Assembly: GCF_027596085.1 (NCBI RefSeq)
Contig: NC_072464.1
Coordinates: forward strand, 16,426,124-16,490,123
Direction of reading: 5' to 3'
Length of the DNA: 64,000 nt
Source of the DNA: Anoplopoma fimbria
Lineage: Eukaryota; Chordata; Actinopteri; Perciformes; Anoplopomatidae
Positions within the stretch are counted from its first letter, which is position 1. Every line of letters starts with the position of its first letter. This document shows positions 1 to 12,999 of the stretch, piece after piece. The notes below the pieces were generated by a model. That model searched no databases. It saw nothing but the letters and a program-made list of their open reading frames with translations, and had not been told where the DNA came from. The position numbers were made by a program, and so were the translations under genes.

Positions 1-511
1 AAAGTTATGGGTTATAGCAGGAGCAGTACTTTTGGTAAAAACAAAAGATAAAAAACTGGCTTAGAATACCCTTAAGTTCAAGTCAATTTGAAACCAGGGA
101 GCAAAAATTGATTATTTGGCCATTATGATATTACTTTTTTATACACTTTCTTGATTCATCCATCCAAAATCTGAATCAGCCAGCTGCCACTCGTGAATAA
201 CGAGGAAGCCAAAGAGCACTGATATCCCATGATTATGTCATATTTTCAATGGATGTCATCAAACTACTGGGAATGTTTCTCACCATAGAAACAAACATTT
301 GTATTATTTCTTATCAAAGCAGAGAGGATATAATTTCACCTTCAACATGTTTTTGGCCTCCACTCTCAAAAGTAGCAGTATGATAAACGACAACACTGTA
401 ATACTGGTGTTTTTTCTGCAACATCACTCTTGCTTTTACAGCTGCAGTATTTCTGTAATAGCCTGATATGTGAATGTTCTGTGTGTAACTGTGTAATGTC
501 TGTGGGTTTAC
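1..511 (-). other. sh3rf3 intron 3 (partial)
   Basis: Start of the intron downstream of exon 3, cut by the window edge. It is AT-rich and unique-looking. I see no further exon or recognised repeat in it. Confidence 0.8.
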
Positions 512-607
512 CTCCACATAGAGAATGGGGAAGATGCCAATCTTGTCTCCCAGCATGCCTTCTGCCCAGTTCTCGTCCACTCGCCTGATTACTGTAAGTA
601 CCTCATC
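512..607 (-). CDS. sh3rf3: sh3rf3 coding exon 3 (rest of SH3 domain 2)
   Basis: Exon of 96 bp (32 codons, residues 228-259). The acceptor is CTCTCTCTCCAG|GAT (AG at 608-609) and the donor GAG|GTAAAC (GT at 511-510), both phase 0. It encodes [19 protein letters not shown] and then [13 protein letters not shown], which supplies the conserved W241 and the closing P254/Y257 of the second SH3 domain begun in exon 2. The sequence is nearly invariant in the POSH family. The next exon lies beyond position 1, so the Rac-binding segment and SH3 domains 3 and 4 are not in the window. Confidence 0.93.
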
Positions 608-3377
608 CTGGAGAGAGAGTAAATGAGTGAGACTACACACATTGTAGGTTCGCCACATGTGTCCAAATAATAGCTGTTAAGTTAATTTAGTAATTAGTTA
701 TTTTAAAAACAGCAAAATAAAAATGAAAGGATGAATTATCTCTTCTGTTTTCCACAGTTACTAAAACACAAGCTTTTGATCGGAAGCTGTCCAGAACAAA
801 GCATCACAAACGCTTTGCGAGTGGATGTTTGGCGCCAAAGTCAGTCTTTTTCTTCTACCTGGAGCTATAAATCTCTCCTGACATGGTCAACTGAACCCTT
901 AAAATGTGTGGCTAAAACTTTCTCCATCATTTTTATGTGCTTATGTTGGATTGCTCAACTAAGGAATGATGGCAAAGGTAGAAAAATAAAGAAATAAAAA
1001 ATGGTTTTCTTGGATGTTGTAGCTCATTGACTACAAATTGTGCGTGCGTACATTTCTAGATTGATAGGAAACTACTGGTTTCACTTCATTTCAGTTGCCA
1101 TCATTTTTCCCATTTAATATTCTCAGCGATATTATATCCGACACATACAGAAACATATGATGTTCCTCGTTCCACCACACTTACACAGCCACAGACTTCA
1201 TCATGAAAGTGTTTTTCCCTCTGTTGCTCCTCTCTTCACATTAATACAAGGGTCTTGGTTGGACCATTAGGGACAGCAGTGATAATGCTGGTAAATCACT
1301 GTTGTGTATTAGTCATACTGAGTAATTATTTCTCACATGAGAGAAAATATCACAAATTATGGTTTCTGCATGACAACACGCATACAGCGCACCACAGGGG
1401 AATGCGTCTCAGCTTGAGTGTATGGCTTTGTGTAATCTTCAAACATTAATCTGTTGATTATTTTAGCCCTGAAACGCAAAATGTGAACTTTGAATGTCTC
1501 ATCATTATCGGTTAATCCGGATGCAGAGCTCATTGTGTGTTTGAGACAAGGTTTCTCCTGTACGACTATGCTTTGCATCGCTGTGATGAGTCCAAAACCC
1601 CTACAGTGAGGTGTACAGTACAACGTAATTTAATAATCTTTCTCTCTCCACAGACAAACAATCACAGCGAAGAGACAGAGTGGATGTGCCGAGCACCAAC
1701 GAGTCTGTGTAACAGCAGGAACAAAATGATAAGCTTCGAGGAACAGAACAATACGAGGAATAGAAATGACGGTTTAGAACGAACCCGGCCTGGAGTCCTG
1801 AAATAATGAGTGTCTTCTCTCATCTTGGCCATCTCCTTCAAAGTATAATTCAAGATTTTATTTAACAAATGGAAAAAAAAAATTGGGATCATTTTGGACC
1901 CCGCTCTGAAAAGACCCTAGAAAACGGATCCAAGTCAGACTTGTATAAATACTTTTTCAAAATCAGAAAGAGACCCAAACCAGTGGGGACCTGAGGACGG
2001 ATCCAAATAGAGAGAGACACCAGTACTGGCAGATCTACTAATTCACAAGCAGTCTTGTTCAGAAAGAGCAGAATCATGCCTTCTTTCTTAAACTTCCCAG
2101 TTCACACTTTACATCACCTGTCAAAAATCTATTTGTTCTCCTGCACACTTTGATCAAATCGCTTCCAGTATTAGACATGTTGGCATACTGACTTGGGAAC
2201 CACGACCCTACGAGACCCTACAAGACCCTACAGGATTAGATTGAATACAATTAAATATAACTACGTGAGTTCTGGGTTGGTGTTGCTCACTAAGAACCAA
2301 GAGGAACCATAGAGACATCTAAATGGAGGGTGCTCCCTGACAACAGCTTGTGAAAATATATTAATCATTTAAACTTGGATATCAGATGTCTGACCAGAGC
2401 AATCATCAATTTACTGTAATTGGCAGTACAGAGTCAGTCGGCATAATGTATTACAGAATAAATAATTCTGACAGTATTCCTAGATGGACAACAAATAGCT
2501 GCATGCATCCTTCCAGTGTGAGGAAGCAATTTACTTAAAGGATTCTCATCTTGCCTTAATGAGCTAAATTACCCTAAGTATGTGGAGTTTTTTGAGTTTC
2601 ATTGTGGTTGAACTATTGTTTTAGGATAATTTTTCTTCCAAGTTCTTTCTTATTTGCTTAAAAAGTGATAAAACAAGGCACAATAAAGCGATTGCCAACT
2701 GATTTCATGTCAGGATATGTATAATCCTCCTGAGACTGTAGACAAAAAAAGAAAGGACTGTTGAGTCACTCCAAAGTATTTCCGCTGACCCCAGGACTGT
2801 AGCGACGCTCATGTTCATGCAACAGTATGGAACTACTGGCCAATAACAAATACATAACCACCTTATGTCAAACAACCACACAAATAACTGTCAGGGAAAA
2901 TTGGTACTTTTTTATGCAAACATATTTTTTATCAGTTTTATCTGTGAACTCTTATTGCTCTGAATGTGAAAGCTGATCACATTATCTCATTTTCAAAATA
3001 GAATAAATTGGAGTACAACTAAACTCTAGACTACAAGGTGAAAACTTCTGTTCCTTTGGGAAGGCACCATGCAGAGCATGTATTTTTGATCCTGTTTGAA
3101 GTTTAAATTCTGAGAACGAATCTGAAGAGTAGAGTCGGTGTGATAAATTATTAGTGTCCTACGATGAACCACTCTGGATTAACAACACAGATAAGTGTGT
3201 TCTTCTACCACAGTATCTATGCTGTTTTACATTAAGCCATCCCTCTTATCTCTAAGGCCTGCCCAGCCATATTACACCTAATGTATTTGTTCGGTGTCTG
3301 ATATGAAAACTGTCCTCAGGTGAGTGTATTTGTGTGTGTGCGTGTAGCATGTGTCTATATATGTGTATGTGTGTTAC
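608..3377 (-). other. sh3rf3 intron 2
   Basis: A 2,770-bp intron between exons 2 and 3 with canonical GT/AG borders. It interrupts the second SH3 domain after FSK. I see no coding exon in it. Around 1905-2240 there are short degenerate recurrences (ACGGATCCAA twice; GACCCTACRAG in tandem at about 2205-2232), which may be an old repeat I cannot name. Confidence 0.85.
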
Positions 3378-3653
3378 CTTGCTGAAGGCCAGACAGTCTT
3401 TATCCTGGTCCTTATCTTTGACCTCAAAGTCGTACAGCGCTTTGCCTTGGGGTGGAGTTTGGCTCAGGGGGCGCAGCAACTGGATGTAACTGGCGGGCAA
3501 GAAACCATGGCAACCGTTGAGCTCGCCATGGTACCAGTTGTCATCCACCTTACGTCGCAGGATGACGATCTCGCCCTTGGAAAATTGGAGATCGCCTGGC
3601 TCTTTTCCTTCATAGGAGTAGAGGGCTTTACCGCAAGGCAGCGCTGGGATGTT
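3378..3653 (-). CDS. sh3rf3: sh3rf3 coding exon 2 (SH3 domain 1, start of SH3 domain 2)
   Basis: Exon of 276 bp (92 codons, residues 136-227), open throughout, with acceptor TTTTTCAG at 3654-3655 and donor AAG|GTAACA at 3377-3376. Both ends are phase 0, matching exons 1 and 3. Residues about 142-195 form the first SH3 domain: [13 protein letters not shown] opens it, followed by a tryptophan (W175 in NWYHGEL) and the closing GFLPASYIQ with P188 and Y191. SH3 domain 2 begins at ALYDF (207-211) and is interrupted by intron 2 after FSK. In POSH proteins these SH3 domains bind proline-rich partners and sit N-terminal to the Rac-binding region. [14 protein letters not shown] and [10 protein letters not shown] resemble SH3RF3 more closely than SH3RF1. 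Confidence 0.93.
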
Positions 3654-3881
3654 CTGAAAAACATACAAATAACAAACATACTCTTACAAACAAAGAACTT
3701 ACATGCATCAAAACAATCCTCATGTTCCTCAAGATGGTGAGGAGCAACATGATGTTACATATAGTGGTAACTTTTTTGTCTAACTTGAAGCGACAGTCAA
3801 TCTTGATCTTTCTAAAATCCTACAAGTGATAGACTTTATTCTGCTGTCTGTTCAGTGTGAGGACGGGGAAGAGCTTCTAGC

Positions 3882-4090
3882 AATGCTGGTTTGCAGTGGT
3901 TCCCAAATTGGGCGCTGGGACCCACAAAAGGGAGCCAAAATGAATCAGTGGTCACAAAATGTTTGAAAACAAAAAACATTCTGTCTACATTTTTTATGAC
4001 TTTCTTGTATTTCTTTTGATGAAGTTTGTTGTACTTTTTATTAGCCTTTTCTTTAAAAAAAAGGCCTCTAAAATCCCTAAAACGAAACAT
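3882..4090. mobile_element. Possible hAT-like repeat fragment
   Basis: Begins about 3896 with CAGTGGTTCCCAAATTGGG, followed by GGGACCCACAAAAGGG and a GTCACAAAATG-like stretch. This opening is common to non-autonomous hAT-like elements of fish, and a related opening occurs at 32346. The other end is not clear. Confidence 0.35.
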
Positions 4091-4397
4091 TCTGAGGTGT
4101 AAAAAACCATATCTGTACTAAGAACATAACCTGTGTGAGTCACATGTTTGCCATAACACAACACTTACCACGAGGTAAGAGCACTCACACACTGCTGTTT
4201 TAGAAACTTTTTTATATGTATGTGAAGATTACAAATCAGTTATCCTACCCTAAACCAGAAAACAGGGTCTCAGTGAGAACAGGAGGTTATTCTGTAGTTC
4301 ATTCCCAGGTAGCTATTAACATAAAGGTTAGGTGACAGGTGTATTTTTCCAGAAGAATCTTGTGCACAGCAGGCCTTAAGTGTGAGCACGTTGAGGC

Positions 4398-4727
4398 ACT
4401 CGTATTAGTTGCTGCACTTACTGTATTCGTATCAGTTCGCTGCACTTATTGAATTTGTATTTGTTTACTGCACTTATCCTATTCGTAGTAGTTTGTAGCA
4501 CTTACTATATTCGGATTAGTCTGTTGCAATTATTGTTTTCGTAGTAATCTGCCTCTGCACTATACTTTTGCTCTGGCTTATGCTTTGAGATGCTTGTTTA
4601 AGAAAGGAGATGCACTTATGACTTCTGGTGACTAGTAGTTCTCTTGAATACCTATGTTGAATACACTTCCTGTAAGTCGCTTTGGATAAAAGCGTCTGCT
4701 AAATGACTGTAATGTAATGTAATGTAA
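4398..4727 (+). mobile_element. UnaL2-tailed short retroelement, copy A
   Basis: The 3' end reads CGCTTT-GGATA-AAAGCG (4678-4694), then TCTGCTAAATGAC and four TGTAA units. This is the stem-loop with GGAUA loop and UGUAA tail known from the eel LINE UnaL2 (L2 clade), which L2-type reverse transcriptase recognises. It is therefore a SINE or 5'-truncated LINE copy with its sense on the plus strand. The same body occurs at 22265-22525 and 43821-44059 in the opposite orientation. TGAGGC at 4392-4397 and 4728-4733 may be the target-site duplication. The 5' part is expanded into a 28-bp periodic array. Confidence 0.75.
4414..4553 (+). repeat. 28-bp degenerate tandem array inside copy A
   Basis: Five consecutive 28-bp units start at 4414, 4442, 4470, 4498 and 4526. 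Each begins GCACTTA or a close variant (the last begins GCAATTA) and continues with TATTCGTAGTAGT-like sequence. A shortened unit precedes the array (about 4396-4413) and a partial one follows. Copies at 22.4 and 44.0 kb carry only the first one to two units. Confidence 0.8.
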
Positions 4728-7019
4728 TGAGGCTTCTGCAGAGGATTAAATGCACAGCTGTCAAGAAGTAGTTCAGCTAACAATTTCCTGAATCTACAGT
4801 GAGTTGAAGTTTCATTATACTCTTCCTAATACAGTGAGGAGCTGGAAAGTGTGCCCTTTTTTGCCATGTCTGGAACAAATCAGTTTCAAGTCTGTTATGT
4901 AACAATATAAAATGTGTTGCATGTGTCTTTTTGCATTGTTCTCTTTTCTTTTCATTTTTACGTTTGTGGTGACATATATTTGAATAAAGGTACAAATGAG
5001 GTAGTGACCCCTGCAGTGATCAGCAAATTAATTTGGAGTAAGAAAAAGAAAGTCTGCTGGGCAAACTGGTTTTAAAGCAACTCAAAAGTGTGTAAAATCC
5101 AATATGTGGCAAACTGTTGGCCCTGGAGACAAATTTCTAGAGCACGGGTAGTTGGGTATGTGCTCCAAGTCTCATTTTATTCCCCCCTGCAGTATGTGAG
5201 ATATGACTGGTTATTAAAATGTTTGCCAGGTAATTGCTGCTCCCACCTTGGGCCAAACACAGTAATTTTGAAAATGCCAGACCAGTGTGACACATTACTC
5301 CCTGGACTTTCATCAAAATCAGGTCTGTGGTGTCTCGCTTATCACATGTGAAGGACAGATGCACAGTGACCCATTTACCCTGCACAAAGGGATGTTTTAT
5401 GTGATGCTATACTTAGATAGAAGATTATAGAAATAATTACCTTAAATCCTGTTAAAGTTATGTTAACAACAAGTGCAGTTTTGATCAATTTTCACCTGAC
5501 TGAACAGCAACTGTCCAATCATAGCTTAGCGACTGTAACTAGGTGCAGCAGGCCTGTCGAGCTTTGCAGGCTACACTGTGCTGTATGTGTCCACATGGAG
5601 AAGATGTAGGCATGGTAAGAGTTATAGTTAATTGCAATTGTTGGCATGGCTAACTAGCTTAAATTCCTACTTAAGTGAGCAATTACTTCCTCGACTAAAG
5701 AGCAGATCATAAACTAACTAAGTAACATGATTTTGTGGGATTAAGAGTTACACACATAAAAAAAAGCCCCCATTTGTACTAGCACATCCTTTCTTTCACT
5801 GTGTGAAACCAGATCCTGGATGCCAACAGAGTTTAAACGTTAGCAGTTCCGTTTTTTAATGGATTTGGGGAAGTTTAGACTCCAGCAATGTGTTGTGCTA
5901 GAAACAAACACTTGCATAGCAACAGCTAGTGAGTGGATTCTGGCGTCAATTAAGATTTAAATTGGGTTCAATTGGTGAGATCAGATAGTCGAATTAAAAG
6001 ACTCAACTCGAGAAGAGAATACAGTTTTTAACCTGCAGATGACACAAAAGCTACATTTCTATACAACCGGAGACACATTGACACTCTCCACCACACAAAA
6101 AACCCAAACAAACACCGCAGCGTTCGGCACACACTTAATATACTGAACATGTTTTTGAAGGAGACGGGTATTAAAAGGGAGTTTATCTTAAAGAAGATCC
6201 CAGTAAACAAACAGCAGCACACAACAGAAGAATGCATGAAAGGAAAACAACTTATTTTCTTCCCAGAGAAGGTGTTTACGATAACACAAATACACACATA
6301 CTTTCAGACACACATATATATAAACTCTTTATATACACACACTAAGAGGCTGATTCTCCCCAGACGCTAAACTGAGGAGAACAGCCCAAGGCTCCACGGC
6401 ATGACTGTACCGAGATCAGTGGTGATGCAATATGAGGAAACACGCACTCATTTTTAGTGTCTCGTATCCAGATAAAATCTAGATGCGATTTAATTCCATG
6501 AGCCACATATGTGTCTCCGTTGGCCACATAGCAAATATAATTGCAATCCATCTTTATTTTCCCGGGCTGCATGCAAATCATCCTTCCCCCAGTACAGCGG
6601 GTGGTGGTTAGGTACCTGGAGCTGTTCACTAGCTGCCACAAATGCCAGAGAATAACTTGTACACTTTATCAGTAAAGTGACAACATCTAACAGTTAGCAA
6701 TTAAAAGCTAACAAGTGATCAATTATTCACACATTAAAGACTCCTTTGTATTGACTATAAGCAAGAGAAAAGTTTAATTGTCTTCATTGGCTCTAACTTA
6801 CACCACTCCCTCACCCATACAGATCAATGCTCTCTCACCAGCGCTCCTTCCATAGACTACTTCCTGACGTAGTTACACTTAAGAGAAGTCAAGCTTACGT
6901 ATGTGTCTTGGAGAGAGGCTTTTTCTTTTCAGCATCTGGCTTGAATGAGTCTCAAATCACTTCAAAACCACCTCCCAAGGTGATTCGATCAATTTGATTT
7001 CAGTATGTCTTGGACTAAG

Positions 7020-7422
7020 TGTACTTGGGGTCGTTGTTGAACATCTTATTTTAAAAACATGAATCTACTACTTTAATATTCTCCAAGATTTGGCACCTGG
7101 CTGTTCCAATGTTTTAGTTATTGTTCCAGTTCATCCTAAAGGTGTTGGGGTAGAGGGTCAGGGCTTTGTGCAGGCAAGTTCCTCCACACCAAACTATGAA
7201 AAATATTTATTTATGGACCTGACTTTGTGGACAGGGTCATTGTCATGTTGAAACAAACAACAAACTGTTGCCACAATATTGGAAGTGATTAATTGTTTAA
7301 CATAACGTTTTATCTTAATTAAAACTAAGGGAAAACTAAGCCCCAAACATGAGAAGCAGCCTTGGGCCAAAATACACCAAATATATAACCAGGTGTGTCC
7401 AAATACTTTTGGCTATACAGTA
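7020..7422 (-). mobile_element. Decayed Tc1-type DNA transposon remnant
   Basis: On the minus strand, 7253-7220 reads FQHDNDPVHKV, which contains the DND-P-x-H signature of a Tc1-type transposase. Further down (about 7170-7125) a frame reads AQSPD, then QHL, a stop and DELE, a degraded form of the usual SPDLNPIxxLWDELE block, with a frameshift and stop codons. At the upper end CAGGTGTGTCCAAATACTTT and the following GGCTATACAG, next to TA (7389-7422), look like a terminal inverted repeat at a TA target. The N-terminal half is missing, so the copy is internally deleted and dead. The lower boundary is uncertain. Confidence 0.7.
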
Positions 7423-10343
7423 TATACTCTGATGAAAAAACACTGTATCAATTCATTTTTAAACTTTGTTAAATTGCACATCATCATCAATGTTGTTGTA
7501 GGAGAAAAATAATCTTTTATTGTTCTCTTTTTGAAGTTGAAGTTGAGTGAGCAGTACAGAGTCTACACTTGGATTTGGACATAAAAGATAACACCGCAGA
7601 GAAGCAGTGTGTGTGTGAAAGAAAGACAGCAAAAGAGAAAAGGAAAAAGAAAAAAACTGAAGGGAAGGAGTAGAAGAGGAGAATAAGAAAATGACAGACA
7701 GGAGCGGCACACTTGCGGTTCCATTTCCTGGAATCCCTGTGTCATAAAAATGACATTTATATTCTACGAATTTGTAATCACATTTAAATTGTGCTAAGAA
7801 ATGTAATTTGTTCCTAGATTATATTCACAGGCACCATTTTTTGTGAGCGAAGAAGTTGATATATTTTTGTACCACACAGAGGGTGATGGGAGGATAGCTG
7901 CTTGTCTTCTCTTTCCCTTTTATTCCCTCTCTTCTTTTCCCCCAGGCCAACAGGCCGGGATGACTTCCTAGAGGCTGCTGGAGGGCCTCATCAGATAACT
8001 GCTGGGTTTGCCACTAGACGTCAGGAGGAAGGAGGCCGCTGAGCTCGCTGCCGAGGGCGTCGGCTAATGCTAGGAGCAGGCTGCTGTCTCTCTCCTCACT
8101 GAGCCTGGGGCAGGAGGGTCAAGCTGCATGAAGGAGGACTTTATTTTATTAAAGGGAAAAGCTCCCACCTGGATCTAAACAATGGGCCAAGTCAGTTGTT
8201 TGATGTTGTATTATTATTCCTGTAATTCCTGGGGATACAGAATCCATCACAAGAGATCTGTAATTGGAAGCATCTGAAACACACCATAATGGAGTCGGAT
8301 CTTCAGAAATAGCAAGAAAGTTCTCCTCTAACTCTTTTTTCCAACTGTAAAAACTTTAAATAACTGTAAAAACTTTTGACTGGTTATGAAACAGTCTCAA
8401 TCTAATACCGATGCCTCTATATGACCTACTTAAGTAGACTAGACCGTCAGCAAGAAGATTGTCTATTTCTATATATCGTAATGCTGGCCGTCTGTGCCAC
8501 TGAGTCGAATTGTGTGTGAAATCAGACAAAATCATGCAGGTTCACAAGAAAGTCCTTCAGCTCAGACTTCAGCGGGGCCTCCAACCTAGACCAAGATCCA
8601 GCCACGCTGCCGACAGCAGCTTCTCCTCCTCCGGCCTCGAGCAGAGCTCCACCTTGCTGCTCTGCCAGTCTATGCTGTGAGCCAACTGCGACACTACGAT
8701 GCTAGGCCGTATTGCTGGGTCTACTAGAGGGAAGGGAGGCACTGGAGAACCAGAACCAGGACTGTGCGGTGGCAGACTGTCTGAAGCTGCTGTAGTAAAA
8801 TGAGGGTTTTTCTAAGGGGAATCTGGTGCCCTGAAGCACCACCACTTATATCCACAGGGACCACCAGAATCAGCACAAAGCTAGAGTTCCTCATTGTAGC
8901 TTTAATGTTCACCTCTACTGGTATCACACCTCACCAAACATACAAACTTTACTTAAAAAGAAAAACATTAAAGGCCTTCTGCTTTCAAGTTGTAAATGGG
9001 AACATTCTTCTGCTAGGTTAAAATGTGAATTATTCCGACAAGTCGGGCTGCCACCTTAGTGGAGTGTTGGCTCTTTAAATTAAATAAGACATGAAACTAT
9101 TAGACTTTAAATGTTAGGTAAAAAAAGATAATGTAAAACTTCAAAGATGTGTTTGAATGAAAAATGAACCCTTTTACTTTTCCTTTCTCTTCATCCTCCC
9201 TCTTTTGTTTTAGCTGCTCAGCTACTTGAGTGACTATGGCAGTGTTTGTTCTTTGCTTAGTGTCTTTATAGCTTTGTAAAGGCCCTTTAACACATGCAGT
9301 TTGCTCTATTAATCTTCTGGCAAGTTTACTTGTTGGCATCGTATTTGGAAAGGACCTGTAAAGGACCTGTAAAATTCACTGATAATTTGGCAGGAGCTGG
9401 TAACATTTCTGTAACTTTTCCTTCACGGATAAAGACAAAACAAAAAACACCTTAACACATGAACAGATACTGTATGTGCCAGGCTTTAATGGTCTAGACA
9501 TGTAAACATCTGAATGTACATACACACTTTATACATATACCTTCACAATTCTATATGTATATATTATTTTGCTAATGTTTTGCTTCTTGTGCCACCTTCT
9601 TAAGACAGCAGTGTAATACATTTAAAATTGAATTTTAATTTATATGCACAGGGAAATAAAATCCATTAACAAACCATTCTATGAATGAATTACTGTGGAT
9701 AAAGCAATTCCAGCCGCAATTTTGTAGAAGAGATATTTTCTCGAGCTGTCTTATCCTTGAATATGTTCTTTTTGTTGTTTGTTGCAGAGCAGGGTACAAA
9801 AATATCCTTTGAAAAAATCCATTTCAGCTTTAATCTAACTTTGTACAGCAGGACAATCCAGGATAACTGCTTTATCTTCAGAATAAACAGCATGCGATAA
9901 AATAAGGACTGGTGAAAGTAAATTTTACTGTGGTGGTGTCTGTCAGGCTGTTTCAAATAGGAAACATAATTCTATCATAAATGAATGATAAAATTGAGGA
10001 GACAATTAATTGCATCATTGTGTAGACACAGATTTGATATCTAGTTGTGCTGCTTAGTAAATAATCAGCCATTTGCCTGCAAGTTTTAAATCCATCACTG
10101 GAGCAGGCTTTGACAAATCTCTCTTCTTTGTTGGTGTCATTACTTTCAGATTCACCGTCGTCTTCCTGCTGGGCTGCACCCAAAGTGAGAATAGAAATGA
10201 CGCTACCCACAAGGGTCATTTTATGTGTGAAATAAGTGGAAATGTGTGAATGGCAAAAACCCAGCCAGGATTGTTGTATTCTACATGTGTGAAAGGAATT
10301 TTTGAGTGTTGTACCTGTCAGTGGCACAGTATTATCATCAGCC

Positions 10344-10458
<115 letters not shown>

Positions 10459-11159
10459 TTCTTATGCAGAGTGCTCTCTCACCCCTGTGGTGCAGTAATT
10501 AGTGTTTGTGGATTTCTGTAATGGACAGAAGGCTTGTGTGTGTGTGTCCCCTGCCCGTAGGGATATACACACAAACACACAAGTCCCTCCGTCAACCACG
10601 ACTGAGACTCCCATCTGTTCAAGTCTGTCAGTGTGTGTGAGTGTGTCTGTCCTCTGTAGCCATAAGGTACAGGGAGGTGACTTGTCCAACATGGGACTGA
10701 CTGCTCCATTCAACAAGGCCCCTTAAGACACACACACACACACACAGAAGGGTTGACCATGCCTGGTTGATGGATCAACGACTTGGTTTGCTGTGGACCT
10801 TTTAGAACGACTGGGTATTTGAAACAACCTGAGTTTCACTAGTGATACCATAATGGAAACTTTTTTGGACAACTTGAGGAATATAACCATGTTTTTGACA
10901 AAGAAGGGATATGTTTTTGAATGTTAAATGTTAAAAACAAGAAGCCACATGAGAACTTAAACTAAATTAAATTGAGAAAATGAGGTTTTAACTGGGGAAG
11001 TGTCTGACTAAATAAGTAAAATCTGACCAAGCATTTAATGCCAACCTTCAGTATATGAAAGTTTTGACAGCAACTCTGGCAACCAATACGTTTACTGTTG
11101 TTAGGTGCAAAAAACATATATCCACCAGGATAATCATGTGTGTGCTTCCATGAGTGTGT

Positions 11160-11191
11160 TAGTGAGTGAGTGAGTGAGTGAGTGAGTGAGT
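11160..11191. repeat. (GTGA)n microsatellite
   Basis: Eight GTGA tetranucleotide units. Confidence 0.95.
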
Positions 11192-12215
11192 ATGCACCTC
11201 TGTGTCTGTCCACAGCAAATTTTGCATTCTGCTGCAGTAAACTGCATTATATTTTGGATGGCCAGTTATGGCTGAATGCTAAATGACGTCTCATGGTTGC
11301 GGTCACTCAAACTTTTTCAAAACACCTTTTTTTATTGCCTGTTTGATGCTGCCCTTGACTGCTTGCTGACTCTTTATTCACTATTCTTAACCGGCCCTAC
11401 AGGGGGACGCTAGTGATAACACAGCTGGGTGCAATGCCGACCCCCTGCATCTGCCTCTCAGTGGCACAGTGACACAGTGAGTGAAAACCATAGACTTTGT
11501 GTCTATGGGGAAAACAATGTACCCACTTTTATTATTTTAGCACAGTGTGTTTGGCTTTCAGCCAACAGCTTACGGAATCAGACCCACAGCTGACGGTATT
11601 GCCGGTAGCTCAGTTGCTGCTCTGCGGCCAGAGACACAGTTACTCCGTGCCTCTTTATTGGGCATCAACCTCATGTTTAGATGGATGTTGTCGAAGAAAT
11701 ACGCTTGAAGCCTATATAAACTCATCAAGTAAAATGAGAGCGTATCTGGTGTGTGAGACATGCAAACAGAAAACACGTTTGATACACTGGAGATCTAGAC
11801 CGGGTGTTAGCCGGTTGTGGGTTGTGGTCATTCAATCACACAATACAGCTGTGGTCGTTGCAGACACACCTGGCGGAGATCTGCACTCTACTGAGTGAAA
11901 GTATCTAGTTTGCTTTGTTTTCCTTCTTAGTCCTGTGTGTTTGTGTCTGTCACAACCTTTTTGAAACTAGATTCACTCTCTCTTAACATATGTCTTATTA
12001 TTACCAAACGTGCACACTGTCATGATGCAATTATCAGTATGTTCTCACTTTTAATTAGACCTGAAACACCATTAAATGGTTTCTAACGTCGCGTGTGCCT
12101 GTGAGTGTAAGAACAGTCTTTGTCATTTCAGGTTGAAGGAGAAAAAAAAACTTCAACATTAGAATTTTTCTATGTTTTGTCCTGCTTACATGAACATGAA
12201 AACTAAACATACACC

Positions 12216-12216
<1 letters not shown>

Positions 12217-12292
<76 letters not shown>
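12217..12292. repeat. (CA)n microsatellite
   Basis: About 38 uninterrupted CA units. Confidence 0.97.
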
Positions 12293-12296
<4 letters not shown>

Positions 12297-12879
12297 ATAA
12301 TAGGATTAATGAGTCTGTATGCCACACACTCACACGCATGCTGGGCTTTTTAAATCAATAATTAACAGCCACCCTCAGCTCTGGGTACGTGAGAGTAAAC
12401 GAGAAGCAGTTTCTTCTGCTGGAACAATACACTGCAGCATCCACCACTTGTATCTTTGTCAATCTACTGTGACACCACCTACTTTGAGTATCCATCTATT
12501 ATATTAATCTGTCTTAGAATTGTATTACTGGTGTTGACTTTTAAACTGATACTTCTAGTAGTGGTGCACCAAGTTACTTGAGGCCAATATTGATACTATT
12601 TCAGACTGAAAGGTTTCTTGTTGTATAAAAACTCAACAACACAGTTCAGACTTTGACTGCTCAAAACCTGAGCACTTTTTAAAGTAGTTAGGGTTACTGT
12701 TAGCTGATAGCTACATTATGAAAACTATGAAAGTATAAAATAAGTGTGTGGTTAAAGACATGTTAGACTGAAAAGCCCTAATCTATTATTAAAATAAGAA
12801 TTGGGACATGGCACTGTAATAACTTCCCCATATAGTCACTTTGTTTTTGTATCACTACTACAGTCAGTTGAATGTTACT

Positions 12880-12921
12880 TTAAGATACTGAATAAATAAA
12901 GTGAACTGAACTGAACTGAAC
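12880..12921 (+). repeat. Possible LINE 3' tail with (TGAAC)n
   Basis: AATAAATAAAG followed by four TGAAC units (12902-12921), as at the 3' ends of some fish non-LTR elements. No body can be recognised, so the family is not assigned. Confidence 0.35.
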
Positions 12922-12999
12922 CCCCCTGAAATTAGCCCATACTTTGCAATACAATGTAATATAATATATACACTTTGTGCCTGATAAAAGGTAGCAGTT

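Noticed and set aside
3507..3520. X-box-like GTTGCCATGGTTTC inside exon 2
   Set aside because: It encodes the conserved Gly-Cys-His-Gly-Phe of SH3 domain 1 and misses two consensus positions. Coding constraint explains it.
11395..11900. A 130-codon frame and a moderately GC-rich patch in intron 1
   Set aside because: The frame starts with GTG and has no domain. A short CCATAGAC/GTCTATGG stem is present but unremarkable. It may be part of a repeat I cannot name.
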